From Acidimicrobiaceae bacterium (GTDB lineage Bacteria > Actinomycetota > Acidimicrobiia > Acidimicrobiales > Poriferisodalaceae): 64,000 bases of DNA. Positions within the stretch are counted from its first letter, which is position 1. Every line of letters starts with the position of its first letter. Shown here in pieces: positions 56,497 through 64,000 of the stretch. Below the pieces are notes generated by a model, which was not told where the DNA came from, made no database searches, and worked only from the letters and a program-made list of their open reading frames with translations. The DNA lies in the NCBI GenBank assembly GCA_905182565.1, contig CAJJCB010000012.1:16249-80248 (forward strand), given 5' to 3'. Both the position numbers and the translations under genes were made by a program.

Positions 56497-58140
56497 TTAG
56501 TCGACCGACTCAATTTGAGTTTTGATCAAGTGCGGATTTCTTCCTTCTGCACGAGCTAACGCAGCGCCAATCAAACCACGGAATAATGGCGCTGGCGTAT
56601 CAGGGCGACTCTTGAATTCAGGGTGTGCCTGAGTTCCGACCCAAAAAGGGTGATCCTCGAGTTCAATAAACTCCACTAATCTGCCATCTGGAGAGAGCCC
56701 ACTGCATAAAAGCCCTTCAGCTTCCATAGGTGACCTATATTCATTGTTCACTTCATATCGATGGCGATGTCTCTCATATACGAGATTATCCCCATACATC
56801 GCAGCAATTCTACTTCCTTCAGCCAGCCGAGCGGGGTAGACACCAAGCCTCATAGTTCCGCCCATGTCAATAACGTCTTTTTGGGATTCCATTAAATCTA
56901 TAACCGGATGTGGGGTTGTTAAATCAAATTCACGGCTAGTCGCTCCCGTTAAACCCAGCCGGTTACGGCAAAAGTCGATGACCATAACTTGAAGGCCTAA
57001 ACATATGCCTAGACATGGGATATTATTTTCTCGCGCAAACTGAGCTGCAGCAATCTTTCCCTCAATACCGCGCTCACCGAAGCCTCCCGGAATAACTATT
57101 CCGTCTAAGTGCCCTAGGCGGCCACCCGCCAAGAGCCCTTCGGCTTCTTCGGCTTGTATCCATTCAAGCTGGACTTTTGTTCCATGGTGGTAGCCACCGT
57201 GCCTTAGCGATTCGACAACCGACATGTAAGCATCTGGGAGACTCACATATTTACCGATAACTCCTATTAGAACCGTATCTTCCAACATTTCTATACGGTT
57301 CACTAGGTCAGTCCATGAAGATAGATCAGGAACTAACCCAGTTAATCCCAAGATGTCACACACATAATTATCTAGACCCTCATCGTGCAAGATCAAAGGA
57401 ACTTCATACAGGTTTCCCACATCTGGTGCATTAACCACTGCTGAGATATCCACGTCACATAGCCGTGATATCTTGTCGCGCAAAGAAGGTTCAATTGGCT
57501 CTTCGCTTCGTAGAACCACCGCATCAGGCTGAATTCCACGACTTCGTAGTTCGGTAACTGAGTGCTGTGTAGGTTTTGTTTTTTGCTCGCCGGAAGGCCC
57601 TATGAAGGGCACGAGTGTCACGTGGACGTAGCAAACATTCCCACGTCCAACGTCCAGCCTCATTTGCCTAATAGCTTCAAGAAACGGCAAAATTTCTATA
57701 TCTCCTACGGTGCCACCAACTTCTGTGATGACAACGTCAGTATCACTCGTAGACAGGCGATTGATACGTCGTTTAATCTCATCAGTGATATGGGGGATAA
57801 CTTGGACCGTTCGTCCGAGAAACTCTCCACGGCGTTCCGCTGCAAGGACCGTCTGGTAAATTGACCCAGTTGTAGCATTTGAATCTTTACTAAGTGGTAC
57901 GTCTATAAATCGTTCGTAGTGCCCTAAGTCTAGATCGGTTTCGCCACCATCATCTGTTACAAATACTTCACCATGTTCAAAAGGATTCATAGTGCCAGGA
58001 TCAACGTTTATATAAGGATCAAATTTTTGCATTGTTACTTTGAGCCCACGACTTTTCAGAAGTCGGCCTAATGACGAGCCCGTTATACCTTTTCCCAACC
58101 CGCTGGCAACGCCGCCTGTGATAAAGATGTGCTTCGTCAT
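56497..58140 (-). CDS. pyrG: CTP synthase
   Basis: Converts UTP to CTP. N-terminal synthetase domain [19 protein letters not shown] and [21 protein letters not shown]-terminal glutamine amidotransferase with the nucleophile Cys in CLGICLGLQ (about residue 380) and His/Glu near THAHPEF-like [12 protein letters not shown] 58140 is used in preference to TTG 58146. 547 residues. Confidence 0.97.
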   Translation of the reverse strand: MTKHIFITGGVASGLGKGITGSSLGRLLKSRGLKVTMQKFDPYINVDPGTMNPFEHGEVFVTDDGGETDLDLGHYERFIDVPLSKDSNATTGSIYQTVLAAERRGEFLGRTVQVIPHITDEIKRRINRLSTSDTDVVITEVGGTVGDIEILPFLEAIRQMRLDVGRGNVCYVHVTLVPFIGPSGEQKTKPTQHSVTELRSRGIQPDAVVLRSEEPIEPSLRDKISRLCDVDISAVVNAPDVGNLYEVPLILHDEGLDNYVCDILGLTGLVPDLSSWTDLVNRIEMLEDTVLIGVIGKYVSLPDAYMSVVESLRHGGYHHGTKVQLEWIQAEEAEGLLAGGRLGHLDGIVIPGGFGERGIEGKIAAAQFARENNIPCLGICLGLQVMVIDFCRNRLGLTGATSREFDLTTPHPVIDLMESQKDVIDMGGTMRLGVYPARLAEGSRIAAMYGDNLVYERHRHRYEVNNEYRSPMEAEGLLCSGLSPDGRLVEFIELEDHPFWVGTQAHPEFKSRPDTPAPLFRGLIGAALARAEGRNPHLIKTQIESVD

Positions 58141-58243
58141 GTCCAAATTCCTGACTCGTTCCCTTCGAACATAGCTTGTCTTAAGTCATTTCTTCGGCAT
58201 GCTCTTGTAAAGGTTTTCAAATTTAGGCAAAGTTGAATAAATT

Positions 58244-59107
58244 TCATCGAGGGAATGAAGATCCCATGTTGTCTAAGCGGCGCAAAACTTGATTCCTGGC
58301 GATTAACGAGCTGAATGATACTCTTTCACTCAATAGATTGAGGCCCAATAGGGCGACAAGAAGCAACCATTCAATTTGATCTGAAGCAACGAGGACAGTG
58401 TTGAAGCCTATTATTGCTCCTAACGCATTCACACCACTGTCTCCTTGCATATGTCGCTCTAAAAGTTCTGATGGCATCAATCCTACTGTCGCTCCCACCA
58501 TCGCAGAAGCCCATACCGTGCTCACTAGCGCCGATGGGCTCGCCCATAACGCCACAGATCCAACCAAAACTACCCACCAGACAATACTGACTTTGGTTGC
58601 CCGGCCAGGAGCGCGATCGAATAGGTTCAGTAGGTTTGCTGAGCATGCCACGATCAATACAGCTCTGATTAACTGGACCCAAGTGCTAGTAACATCTGCG
58701 ACAACTATCGCTATTGCTGAAATCCCAAGGCCTCCGAGTAACTTAAAAAGTCCCGAAGTCACTTTCCGCTCCCTCAGCAGAGCCTTCAGGTGCCCAACGA
58801 AACCTCCACCGCTTTGTTGAGGTGATACATCATCAAAAAATCCTAAGACACAAAACGTTGCCAACAGAAGAAGCACGGACATCCCGTGCTTGGCTCTCAA
58901 CGATTCTTCAAAATTTACAATTAAGCTAACAGTCCCAGCTAGAGCGACAAGCACAGAGAGCAATCCGGAGACAGCCACTAATTGTTGGCCTCTATAGTTA
59001 GATTTCATCCATGAATCTCTATGCAGCGAAGACCCCAGACGGCCCCAAGCTAATAGTCCCCCGAGTCCTGACACTACAAAAACTCCCAGTGTTAAGATCA
59101 CTTCCAC
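58244..59107 (-). CDS. MraY/WecA-like polyprenyl-phosphate sugar phosphotransferase family protein
   Basis: 287 residues with about eight membrane helices. FCVLGFFDDVSPQQ, NLLNLFDRAPGRATK and GDSGVNALGAIIG recall the Asp motifs of the MraY/WecA glycosyltransferase-4 superfamily, though the key NxxNxxDGxxG motif is replaced by the DRAPGRA form seen in uncharacterised members. Its start (GTG 59107 or 59101) overlaps the GT2 gene. The cluster context suggests envelope polymer or cell-division work. Confidence 0.7.
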   Translation of the reverse strand: MEVILTLGVFVVSGLGGLLAWGRLGSSLHRDSWMKSNYRGQQLVAVSGLLSVLVALAGTVSLIVNFEESLRAKHGMSVLLLLATFCVLGFFDDVSPQQSGGGFVGHLKALLRERKVTSGLFKLLGGLGISAIAIVVADVTSTWVQLIRAVLIVACSANLLNLFDRAPGRATKVSIVWWVVLVGSVALWASPSALVSTVWASAMVGATVGLMPSELLERHMQGDSGVNALGAIIGFNTVLVASDQIEWLLLVALLGLNLLSERVSFSSLIARNQVLRRLDNMGSSFPR

Positions 59108-59817
59108 TCCCCAGTCAACGGAATTTTAACAACAGCTACCAGAGTGCTACGCCAACCCAAGCGAGACGCGGAGGCTTTTAATAAATCTGCACCCTGAATC
59201 CCTCGATGGACAAAGCCAGCGATATTCCTGCCTGATGCCCGATGAATAAATGGGACATCAATTTCAAGAATTCGAGCATTTTTTGCTGCTACATCGAGGG
59301 TCATTCCTATCTCCAGACCGAAGCCACTCGCCAGATTCAAAGATCTTAGCAGCGGACCTCTAATGGCTCGCTGTCCTGAGAGTGGTTCTTCAAATGATCT
59401 ACCAGTTGCTGATAAGAGAAGCCGAATCGCCATCCGCTTAACTATTCCGTAGCCTCGTGACCTTCCGGCTTTAGGAAACACTGCAACGATCATGTCGGCT
59501 GCATCGTTCGTGAGCATGTCTAGCAAAATTTTGGCGTGGGAAGCTGAACTACTCAAATCTGCGTCAATCAACAGATAACCGTCTGGAGCTCCTGAAGCGT
59601 CAACGGCCTTTGACACCGCACCGCCTTTACCTATGTTCTTAGGTAAAGAGATCACGCGCGCCCCTGCTTCTCTAGCCGCTTCACCCGTTCCATCATTCGA
59701 ACCATCGTCGACGACAACCACTTCACCAAGCTCCTCTAGTTCCAGGAGGGCTTTTACCGTAGCAGCGATGCTTTGGATCTGGTTATGGGCGGGAACAACG
59801 GCAACTACGTGAGTCAT
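59098..59817 (-). CDS. Family 2 glycosyltransferase
   Basis: 239 residues. GT-A fold: VAVVPAHNQIQSIAATVKALL, EVVVVDDGSNDGT, KNIGKGGAVSKAVD and the DxD-like LLIDADLSSS. It resembles polyprenyl-phosphate sugar transferases but has no membrane helices of its own. Its start overlaps the stop of the MctB-like gene (ATGA) and its end overlaps the MraY-like gene, so the three envelope genes are tightly coupled. Confidence 0.85.
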   Translation of the reverse strand: MTHVVAVVPAHNQIQSIAATVKALLELEELGEVVVVDDGSNDGTGEAAREAGARVISLPKNIGKGGAVSKAVDASGAPDGYLLIDADLSSSASHAKILLDMLTNDAADMIVAVFPKAGRSRGYGIVKRMAIRLLLSATGRSFEEPLSGQRAIRGPLLRSLNLASGFGLEIGMTLDVAAKNARILEIDVPFIHRASGRNIAGFVHRGIQGADLLKASASRLGWRSTLVAVVKIPLTGEWK

Positions 59818-60743
59818 TTCGATGCCATCTTAGCTGCAGACAACTGTTCGTCATAGTGCACCACCATGGGCAAATTTTCTAAGGACGAGAGCAGAACAAT
59901 CTGCCCCATAAACGAATTGGCGTCGTTGACAGTTGAAACTGAACTTGCTAACCGAGGGTCAGACCGCACCTCTTTCACGAACTCATCGGTTAAAACACCA
60001 GCGGTAGACATCTCTATCGCTACGGTGGTGCCAGCTAGGCCCTCATCGACAATTTTCTCAAGGAGAGGAAGGAATAAGCTCTGATTCAATGCGCTATTAG
60101 CTACATCGCTTACTAACAACAAACCTACGTTCGAGTTACCAATCTCAGATTCTTTTGAGCCTTGATAGGTGAGTAGTCCTGCTCTCACTAATTGCGTAAT
60201 TACCGGTTCGCTACCTAACCCAGTGACTCCCTCCACATTATTCGCGTCAAGTAAAGTTTTCGCAATGAAAAACGTTAGACCTTTCGTCACAGAAGCCGGA
60301 CTGTTGCTAGAGAGTCTTAACTCACTAGCAACTAGATTTCGTGTCTTAACATCTGATAGGTCCAAGGACTCATCTACCCATAGAAATCCATAGAATTCGC
60401 TACTGGTGCGTGACAACAACATTTCAAGATCGAATATTTCTGAATTTTTTAAAGATTCTGGTGCAAGTATCATCCAAGAGCTTCCACGCAGCTTTCCTTC
60501 AGGAAGCGTCTCGCTCACAACGGCTTTGATTTCATCTAGCTCAGCGTTGATTTCAAGAACCATTGCTTCGGCATCTAATTTTTCTTCAATGGCCAGGGCT
60601 TTTTCAAGACCAAATTCATTGACCTGGTCCTCGAGCTCGTTTACCAAAAATGAGTCGACGAAAGTTGAACCCAAAGCTAAACCTATTCCTAACGCCAAAA
60701 AAACTGCAACGATACTAACTATGTGGTACCGAAGATTAATCAC
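59814..60743 (-). CDS. MctB/SteB-type membrane-anchored protein
   Basis: 309 residues: one N-terminal membrane helix (YHIVSIVAVFLALGIGLALG), a coiled coil (ELEDQVNEFGLEKALAIEEKLD) and an extracytoplasmic domain. This is the layout of mycobacterial MctB (Rv1698), a porin-like copper protein, and of SteB, the partner of SteA in the corynebacterial division ring. Context with steA favours the division role. GTG start at 60743. Confidence 0.82.
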   Translation of the reverse strand: MINLRYHIVSIVAVFLALGIGLALGSTFVDSFLVNELEDQVNEFGLEKALAIEEKLDAEAMVLEINAELDEIKAVVSETLPEGKLRGSSWMILAPESLKNSEIFDLEMLLSRTSSEFYGFLWVDESLDLSDVKTRNLVASELRLSSNSPASVTKGLTFFIAKTLLDANNVEGVTGLGSEPVITQLVRAGLLTYQGSKESEIGNSNVGLLLVSDVANSALNQSLFLPLLEKIVDEGLAGTTVAIEMSTAGVLTDEFVKEVRSDPRLASSVSTVNDANSFMGQIVLLSSLENLPMVVHYDEQLSAAKMASK

Positions 60744-60749
60744 TTTTGA

Positions 60750-61904
60750 TCACAACCCAAGATTAAGCCAAACCGTTCTCAAAAGAAGCCTTAATGGCTC
60801 TGTGACTATCGCAAGAACTACGATCGTGAACAAAGCAGATGTCACGAGTAAGGCTAGGTCTCTTTTCCTGACTTGAGTGCGATACAGTCGGCTTACTCCT
60901 TTTGCATCAACGAGGATCGAAGAGACTTTCATACGCGTAAGAAATGTCGAAGCCATACCTCGTCTGCCCTTGTCAAAAAAATCTGCCATAGATGTATGCG
61001 AGCCAACCATCACGATGAGCTCCGCCCGTTGCTCAAAAGCTAGACGCATCGCTACGTCTTCACTGGTTCCTAACGCCTCAACGATTTCATACTGATACCC
61101 GAGCCGGTCAAGACGAACGGTCCCCGGGGCAACCCCGCCTGGGTAAGCGTGAACTAAAAGTTTCGCCCCGCTAGAGAGTGCCTCACGCGACACAGAATCA
61201 AAATCTCCGACTATCAGGTGAGGTTTCAGCCCTGCGTCTAGCAAAGCGTCAGCTCCACCATCGACCCCTATCAGAATCGGCTTCATCTCTCGCATGTAAC
61301 CTGACCGCCGCAAAGCAAATAGGTCTTCTCGAAAATCAAGACCGCGGACCACTACCAGAACTTGCCTTTGGGTCATCTCCACATCAAGATTAGTGATATT
61401 CAAGTCTTCGGTAATCAACTCCGGCTCGCGCGCTAAATACTCAAGAGTGTTAGCGGCGAATTCGCCAAGCTCACCACGAACTGCTTCTCGGGCAGACTCC
61501 AAAATATCGTCAAATTCTTCTTGCGAACGGCGCAGGCCTCTACCGAGTTGCTCTCCGCCGCTGTAAACCGCATTTCCTTTTATCGTTAAAATTTCTCCAT
61601 CAACAATTCTATTAAATACTGCTTCACCAATTTCGTCAATGACCGGAATCCCTGCCTGTATCAGAACCAACGCACCCAAGGCGGGGTAACGACCACTCAT
61701 CGTGGGTTTAGAATTTACGACTGCCGATACTCTGGCTGCGACCAAGCCGTCCGCCGCTATGCGGTCTAGGTCCTCGTGGTTTATAACTGCTATTTCACCG
61801 CGATCTAATCTTCTTACAAGATTTTTGGTTCGTCTATCAACTCGAGCTCTAGCTAATATTTCATTACCGACAGGAGGTAGTTTCGCACGGCCCCAAACTT
61901 TCAT
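60750..61904 (-). CDS. steA: SteA-like putative cytokinetic ring protein
   Basis: 384 residues. KLPPVGNEILARARVDRRTKN-like start and a thiamine-pyrophosphokinase-like domain (ILIGVDGGADALLDAGLKPHLIVGDFDS at about residues 215-245) with a C-terminal membrane segment (LLVTSALFTIVVLAIV). The equivalent mycobacterial gene is Rv1697; SteA acts with SteB in cytokinesis in corynebacteria. ATG overlaps the recN stop (ATGA). Confidence 0.85.
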   Translation of the reverse strand: MKVWGRAKLPPVGNEILARARVDRRTKNLVRRLDRGEIAVINHEDLDRIAADGLVAARVSAVVNSKPTMSGRYPALGALVLIQAGIPVIDEIGEAVFNRIVDGEILTIKGNAVYSGGEQLGRGLRRSQEEFDDILESAREAVRGELGEFAANTLEYLAREPELITEDLNITNLDVEMTQRQVLVVVRGLDFREDLFALRRSGYMREMKPILIGVDGGADALLDAGLKPHLIVGDFDSVSREALSSGAKLLVHAYPGGVAPGTVRLDRLGYQYEIVEALGTSEDVAMRLAFEQRAELIVMVGSHTSMADFFDKGRRGMASTFLTRMKVSSILVDAKGVSRLYRTQVRKRDLALLVTSALFTIVVLAIVTEPLRLLLRTVWLNLGL

Positions 61905-63496
61905 GCGGTTTGCCGTTGCTCAGCAGCTATTTCTAGTAATTCATTCGCATGCTTTTGACCGCTTTCTGATTCAGGCTGACCAGCCAACATCCGGGCAAGT
62001 TCTATGACTCTTTCGTTTCCCGATACCGTCTTCAAGGTCGAACTTACCCTTACGCCATCGTCTGTTTTTTCGACAACAACATGCTGATCTGCGAACGCTC
62101 CAACTTGTGGCAGGTGAGTCACTACGAGGACTTGATGGTTTGACGCCAAGGAGGCAAGGGCTCTACCTAGCGCCAAAGCTGCTTCCCCTCCAACTCCTGC
62201 ATCGACTTCATCAAACACTAAGGTCGCTGGGCCAGAACTCAGAACGAGTCGTATCGCAAGCATGACACGCGCTAGCTCACCGCCAGACGCAACTTTGGCA
62301 AGTGGCCTCTCGACATCGCCACTATTTGCTCTGAATCTGACTTCTACCTGATCGGCTGGATCATCTCCGTTCACAGCAACTGTAACCAAACCATTTGCCA
62401 GCGCCAGCGAAGGCAAGAACGAGCTAATTTTTTGTCCTAAGACCGGTCCATTTTTCTTTCGTTTCAGAGCGATATTTTTGGCCTCTTGAGCTATTTCAGA
62501 ACGAGTTTTTTTTATTGACTCTTGCAGTCGCTGCGCTGACTCATCGTAGCTACTCAAAGACTCGAGTTTCGAAACAGTATTCTCACGAAAATTAAGCACC
62601 TCAGTGAGCGTGCCCCCGTATTTACGGCAAAGGTCAAGTAGAGTTTGCCTTCGCTCACGGACCTCATTCAATTTTTTCGGGTCATCTTCTATCCGCTCAA
62701 CGAGCACGCGCAATTCTTCCGCAGCATCTAAGAGCTCGGCGCTTACAGACCTTAAATGTTTCTCAATCTCGGCGTAAGGCTGGCGATCGTTCAGGGCGTT
62801 GATAGCAGCACTCATCTGATCGAAAGCCCCTAAATCCCCGGTAAGGAGAATATGAGCTTTTGAACCTTCTAGAATATGGGCCGCCGCATCAGCAAGTAGA
62901 TCTTCCATGCGTTCCAAATCATTGAGCTCATCAACATTGCTAATCTGACTTACATCAATTTCTGCTATTTGAAATTTGCAGAAATCAATTTCACGTTGCC
63001 TTGACTGGTCGTCTCCTCCCAACTCATTTAAGTTTTTGAGAAGAGTAGATAGATTAGATTTTGCTGTACTCAAGGCGCTCAAATTAATTCCGCTGTACTG
63101 ATCTAAAAAATCTCGCTGGACTCGAGCACTTAGAAGTGACTGATGCTGGTGCTGTCCATGAAGATCAACTATTTGCTCGCCCAAAGAAGACATCTCAGCT
63201 GCTGATGCCATTTGGCCATCGATATATGAGCGGCTTCTGCCCTTTATTGGAATTACGCGTCGCAGAACAATCTCTGTACCATTTTTTTGCTCGAATCTTC
63301 CTTCGATAACGGCCTGAGAGGCCCCAGACCGCACCATGGATTGGTCAGTTTTCCCGCCCATTAGAACTTGAATTGCTTGCACGATCATAGTTTTGCCAGC
63401 GCCAGTTTCGCCCGTCAGAACTGTCATACCAGTCCCCAGGTACAGAGTTGAATGCTCGATCACACCCAAGTCGCGAACTGTCAGCTCTAACAACAT
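61901..63496 (-). CDS. recN: DNA repair protein RecN
   Basis: SMC-like ATPase of recombinational repair, 531 residues. Walker A is GETGAGKT (about residues 29-36), the long central coiled coil covers about residues 150-370, the ABC signature is ASGGELARVMLAI, and Walker B is LVFDEVDAGVGG. ATG shares its first base with the nadK stop (TAATG). Confidence 0.96.
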   Translation of the reverse strand: MLLELTVRDLGVIEHSTLYLGTGMTVLTGETGAGKTMIVQAIQVLMGGKTDQSMVRSGASQAVIEGRFEQKNGTEIVLRRVIPIKGRSRSYIDGQMASAAEMSSLGEQIVDLHGQHQHQSLLSARVQRDFLDQYSGINLSALSTAKSNLSTLLKNLNELGGDDQSRQREIDFCKFQIAEIDVSQISNVDELNDLERMEDLLADAAAHILEGSKAHILLTGDLGAFDQMSAAINALNDRQPYAEIEKHLRSVSAELLDAAEELRVLVERIEDDPKKLNEVRERRQTLLDLCRKYGGTLTEVLNFRENTVSKLESLSSYDESAQRLQESIKKTRSEIAQEAKNIALKRKKNGPVLGQKISSFLPSLALANGLVTVAVNGDDPADQVEVRFRANSGDVERPLAKVASGGELARVMLAIRLVLSSGPATLVFDEVDAGVGGEAALALGRALASLASNHQVLVVTHLPQVGAFADQHVVVEKTDDGVRVSSTLKTVSGNERVIELARMLAGQPESESGQKHANELLEIAAEQRQTA

Positions 63497-63911
63497 TAGC
63501 TATCCTTAAGACCAAACTTTTGTTTAAGTACTTGATGAAAGCCACCACCGCCAGAGGTGACTAACAGGGCAAAGGTCATTGCCTGCGTAACAACTATTGT
63601 GTCACCTTCATCTAAACTCGCTACGTTACGGCCATCGACAGATAGGTTTGCCGCTCGGTTTCCAGCAACGCATATTCTAATTTCAGTTTCTGGCACCAAG
63701 ATCAGCGACCTATCAAACAACATATGCGGTGCCACTGGCGTTAGTTGCAAAGATAAGTGCGTCGGAGCTACTACGGCTCCTCGGGCTGAGAGATTGTAAG
63801 CTGTGGAACCGGTTGGAGTTGAGACAATCAGCCCGTCAGCCGCGTATGTCGCAAAATGATTTCCGTCCAGCATGACTTCCAGGCGGACCGTGTGCCCTTG
63901 GTCTCTTTTTT
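63496..63911 (-). CDS. nadK: NAD kinase, 5' part missing or corrupted by fold-back
   Basis: Phosphorylates NAD to NADP. The visible C-terminal region has the diagnostic [21 protein letters not shown] (given here in part: [15 protein letters not shown]) and NLSVDGRN. The reading frame runs on to 63960, but bases beyond 63911 are an inverted copy of the gene itself, so the apparent N-terminus [16 protein letters not shown] is not real protein sequence. Genuine sequence begins around [13 protein letters not shown]. Located just before recN, as in mycobacteria (Rv1695-Rv1696). Confidence 0.9.
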
Positions 63912-64000
63912 CGACATACGCGGCTGACGGGCTGATTGTCTCAACTCCAACCGGTTCCACAGCTTACAATCTCTCAGCCCGAGGAGCCGTAGTAGCTCCG
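63763..64000. repeat. 89-bp perfect inverted repeat at the window end (fold-back)
   Basis: Bases 63763-63851 recur as the exact reverse complement at 63912-64000, with a 60-base spacer. The copy runs to the last base shown. Both arms consist of the conserved nadK coding sequence. The simplest reading is a fold-back chimera from amplification or assembly at a contig end; a natural cruciform here would destroy nadK. Confidence 0.9.

Noticed and set aside
63912..63960. N-terminal 16 residues of the apparent NadK frame
   Set aside because: They are encoded by the inverted copy of the gene and do not match NAD kinase sequence.

Overview
This 64 kb window looks like the chromosome of a low-GC (sampled lines about 40-50%) member of the Actinomycetota, most likely a marine Acidimicrobiia-type organism; the phylum is well supported, the class is inference. 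Supporting signs are a mycothione reductase, an F420/LLM-type oxidoreductase, the actinobacterial block gcvH / FHA protein / DUF151 nuclease / MerR (FtsR-like) regulator near pgsA, and the block nadK-recN-steA-mctB-pyrG-nudix-xerD-scpA-scpB-rluB-cmk-der. From established knowledge that last block has nearly the gene order of Mycobacterium tuberculosis Rv1695-Rv1713. No phage, CRISPR array, insertion sequence or rRNA was seen.

Layout. 1-20 kb: the 3' end of full-length glycine dehydrogenase (gcvP), a DinB-like protein coupled to a nucleoside hydrolase, a GC-richer CoA-transferase, a selenophosphate synthase whose reading frame contains an in-frame UGA (selenocysteine) with a candidate SECIS hairpin, a J-domain protein, a NadD-like nucleotidyltransferase, mycothione reductase, and a run of dehydrogenase, transaminase, acyl-CoA ligase, enoyl-CoA hydratase and dioxygenase genes of heterotrophic metabolism. 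20-25 kb: msrB, ftsR-like merR, DUF151, zinc-ribbon FHA, gcvH, pgsA, HIT protein, homoserine kinase. 25-34 kb: leuS and the methylmalonyl-CoA mutase genes mutA-mutB plus the chaperone meaB. 33-39 kb: class I ribonucleotide reductase nrdB and nrdA (with an upstream palindrome and a possible 9-codon leader), a ferredoxin reductase and a LOG-family protein.

39.3-42.3 kb is a small accessory island of about 2.9 kb. It sits at the 3' side of an intact tRNA-Pro(GGG) gene and ends at a displaced 50-nt copy of the 3' half of a tRNA-Pro. It carries two convergent genes for related secreted lipoproteins with HExxH metallopeptidase signatures, a hairpin-dense end, and short direct repeats beside the tRNA, but no integrase. 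42.3-64 kb is the conserved cell-cycle, DNA-repair and envelope block, nearly all on the minus strand with many 4-base or 1-base gene overlaps, including an AroA-Cmk fusion.

The last 240 bases are suspect. The sequence ends in an 89-bp perfect inverted repeat that folds the nadK gene back on itself. This looks like a fold-back assembly or amplification chimera rather than biology, so the 5' part of the nadK reading frame should not be trusted.

The most interesting points are the UGA-containing selD, the tRNA-bounded metalloprotease-lipoprotein island, and the palindromic control sites upstream of nrdA and the ftsR-like gene.
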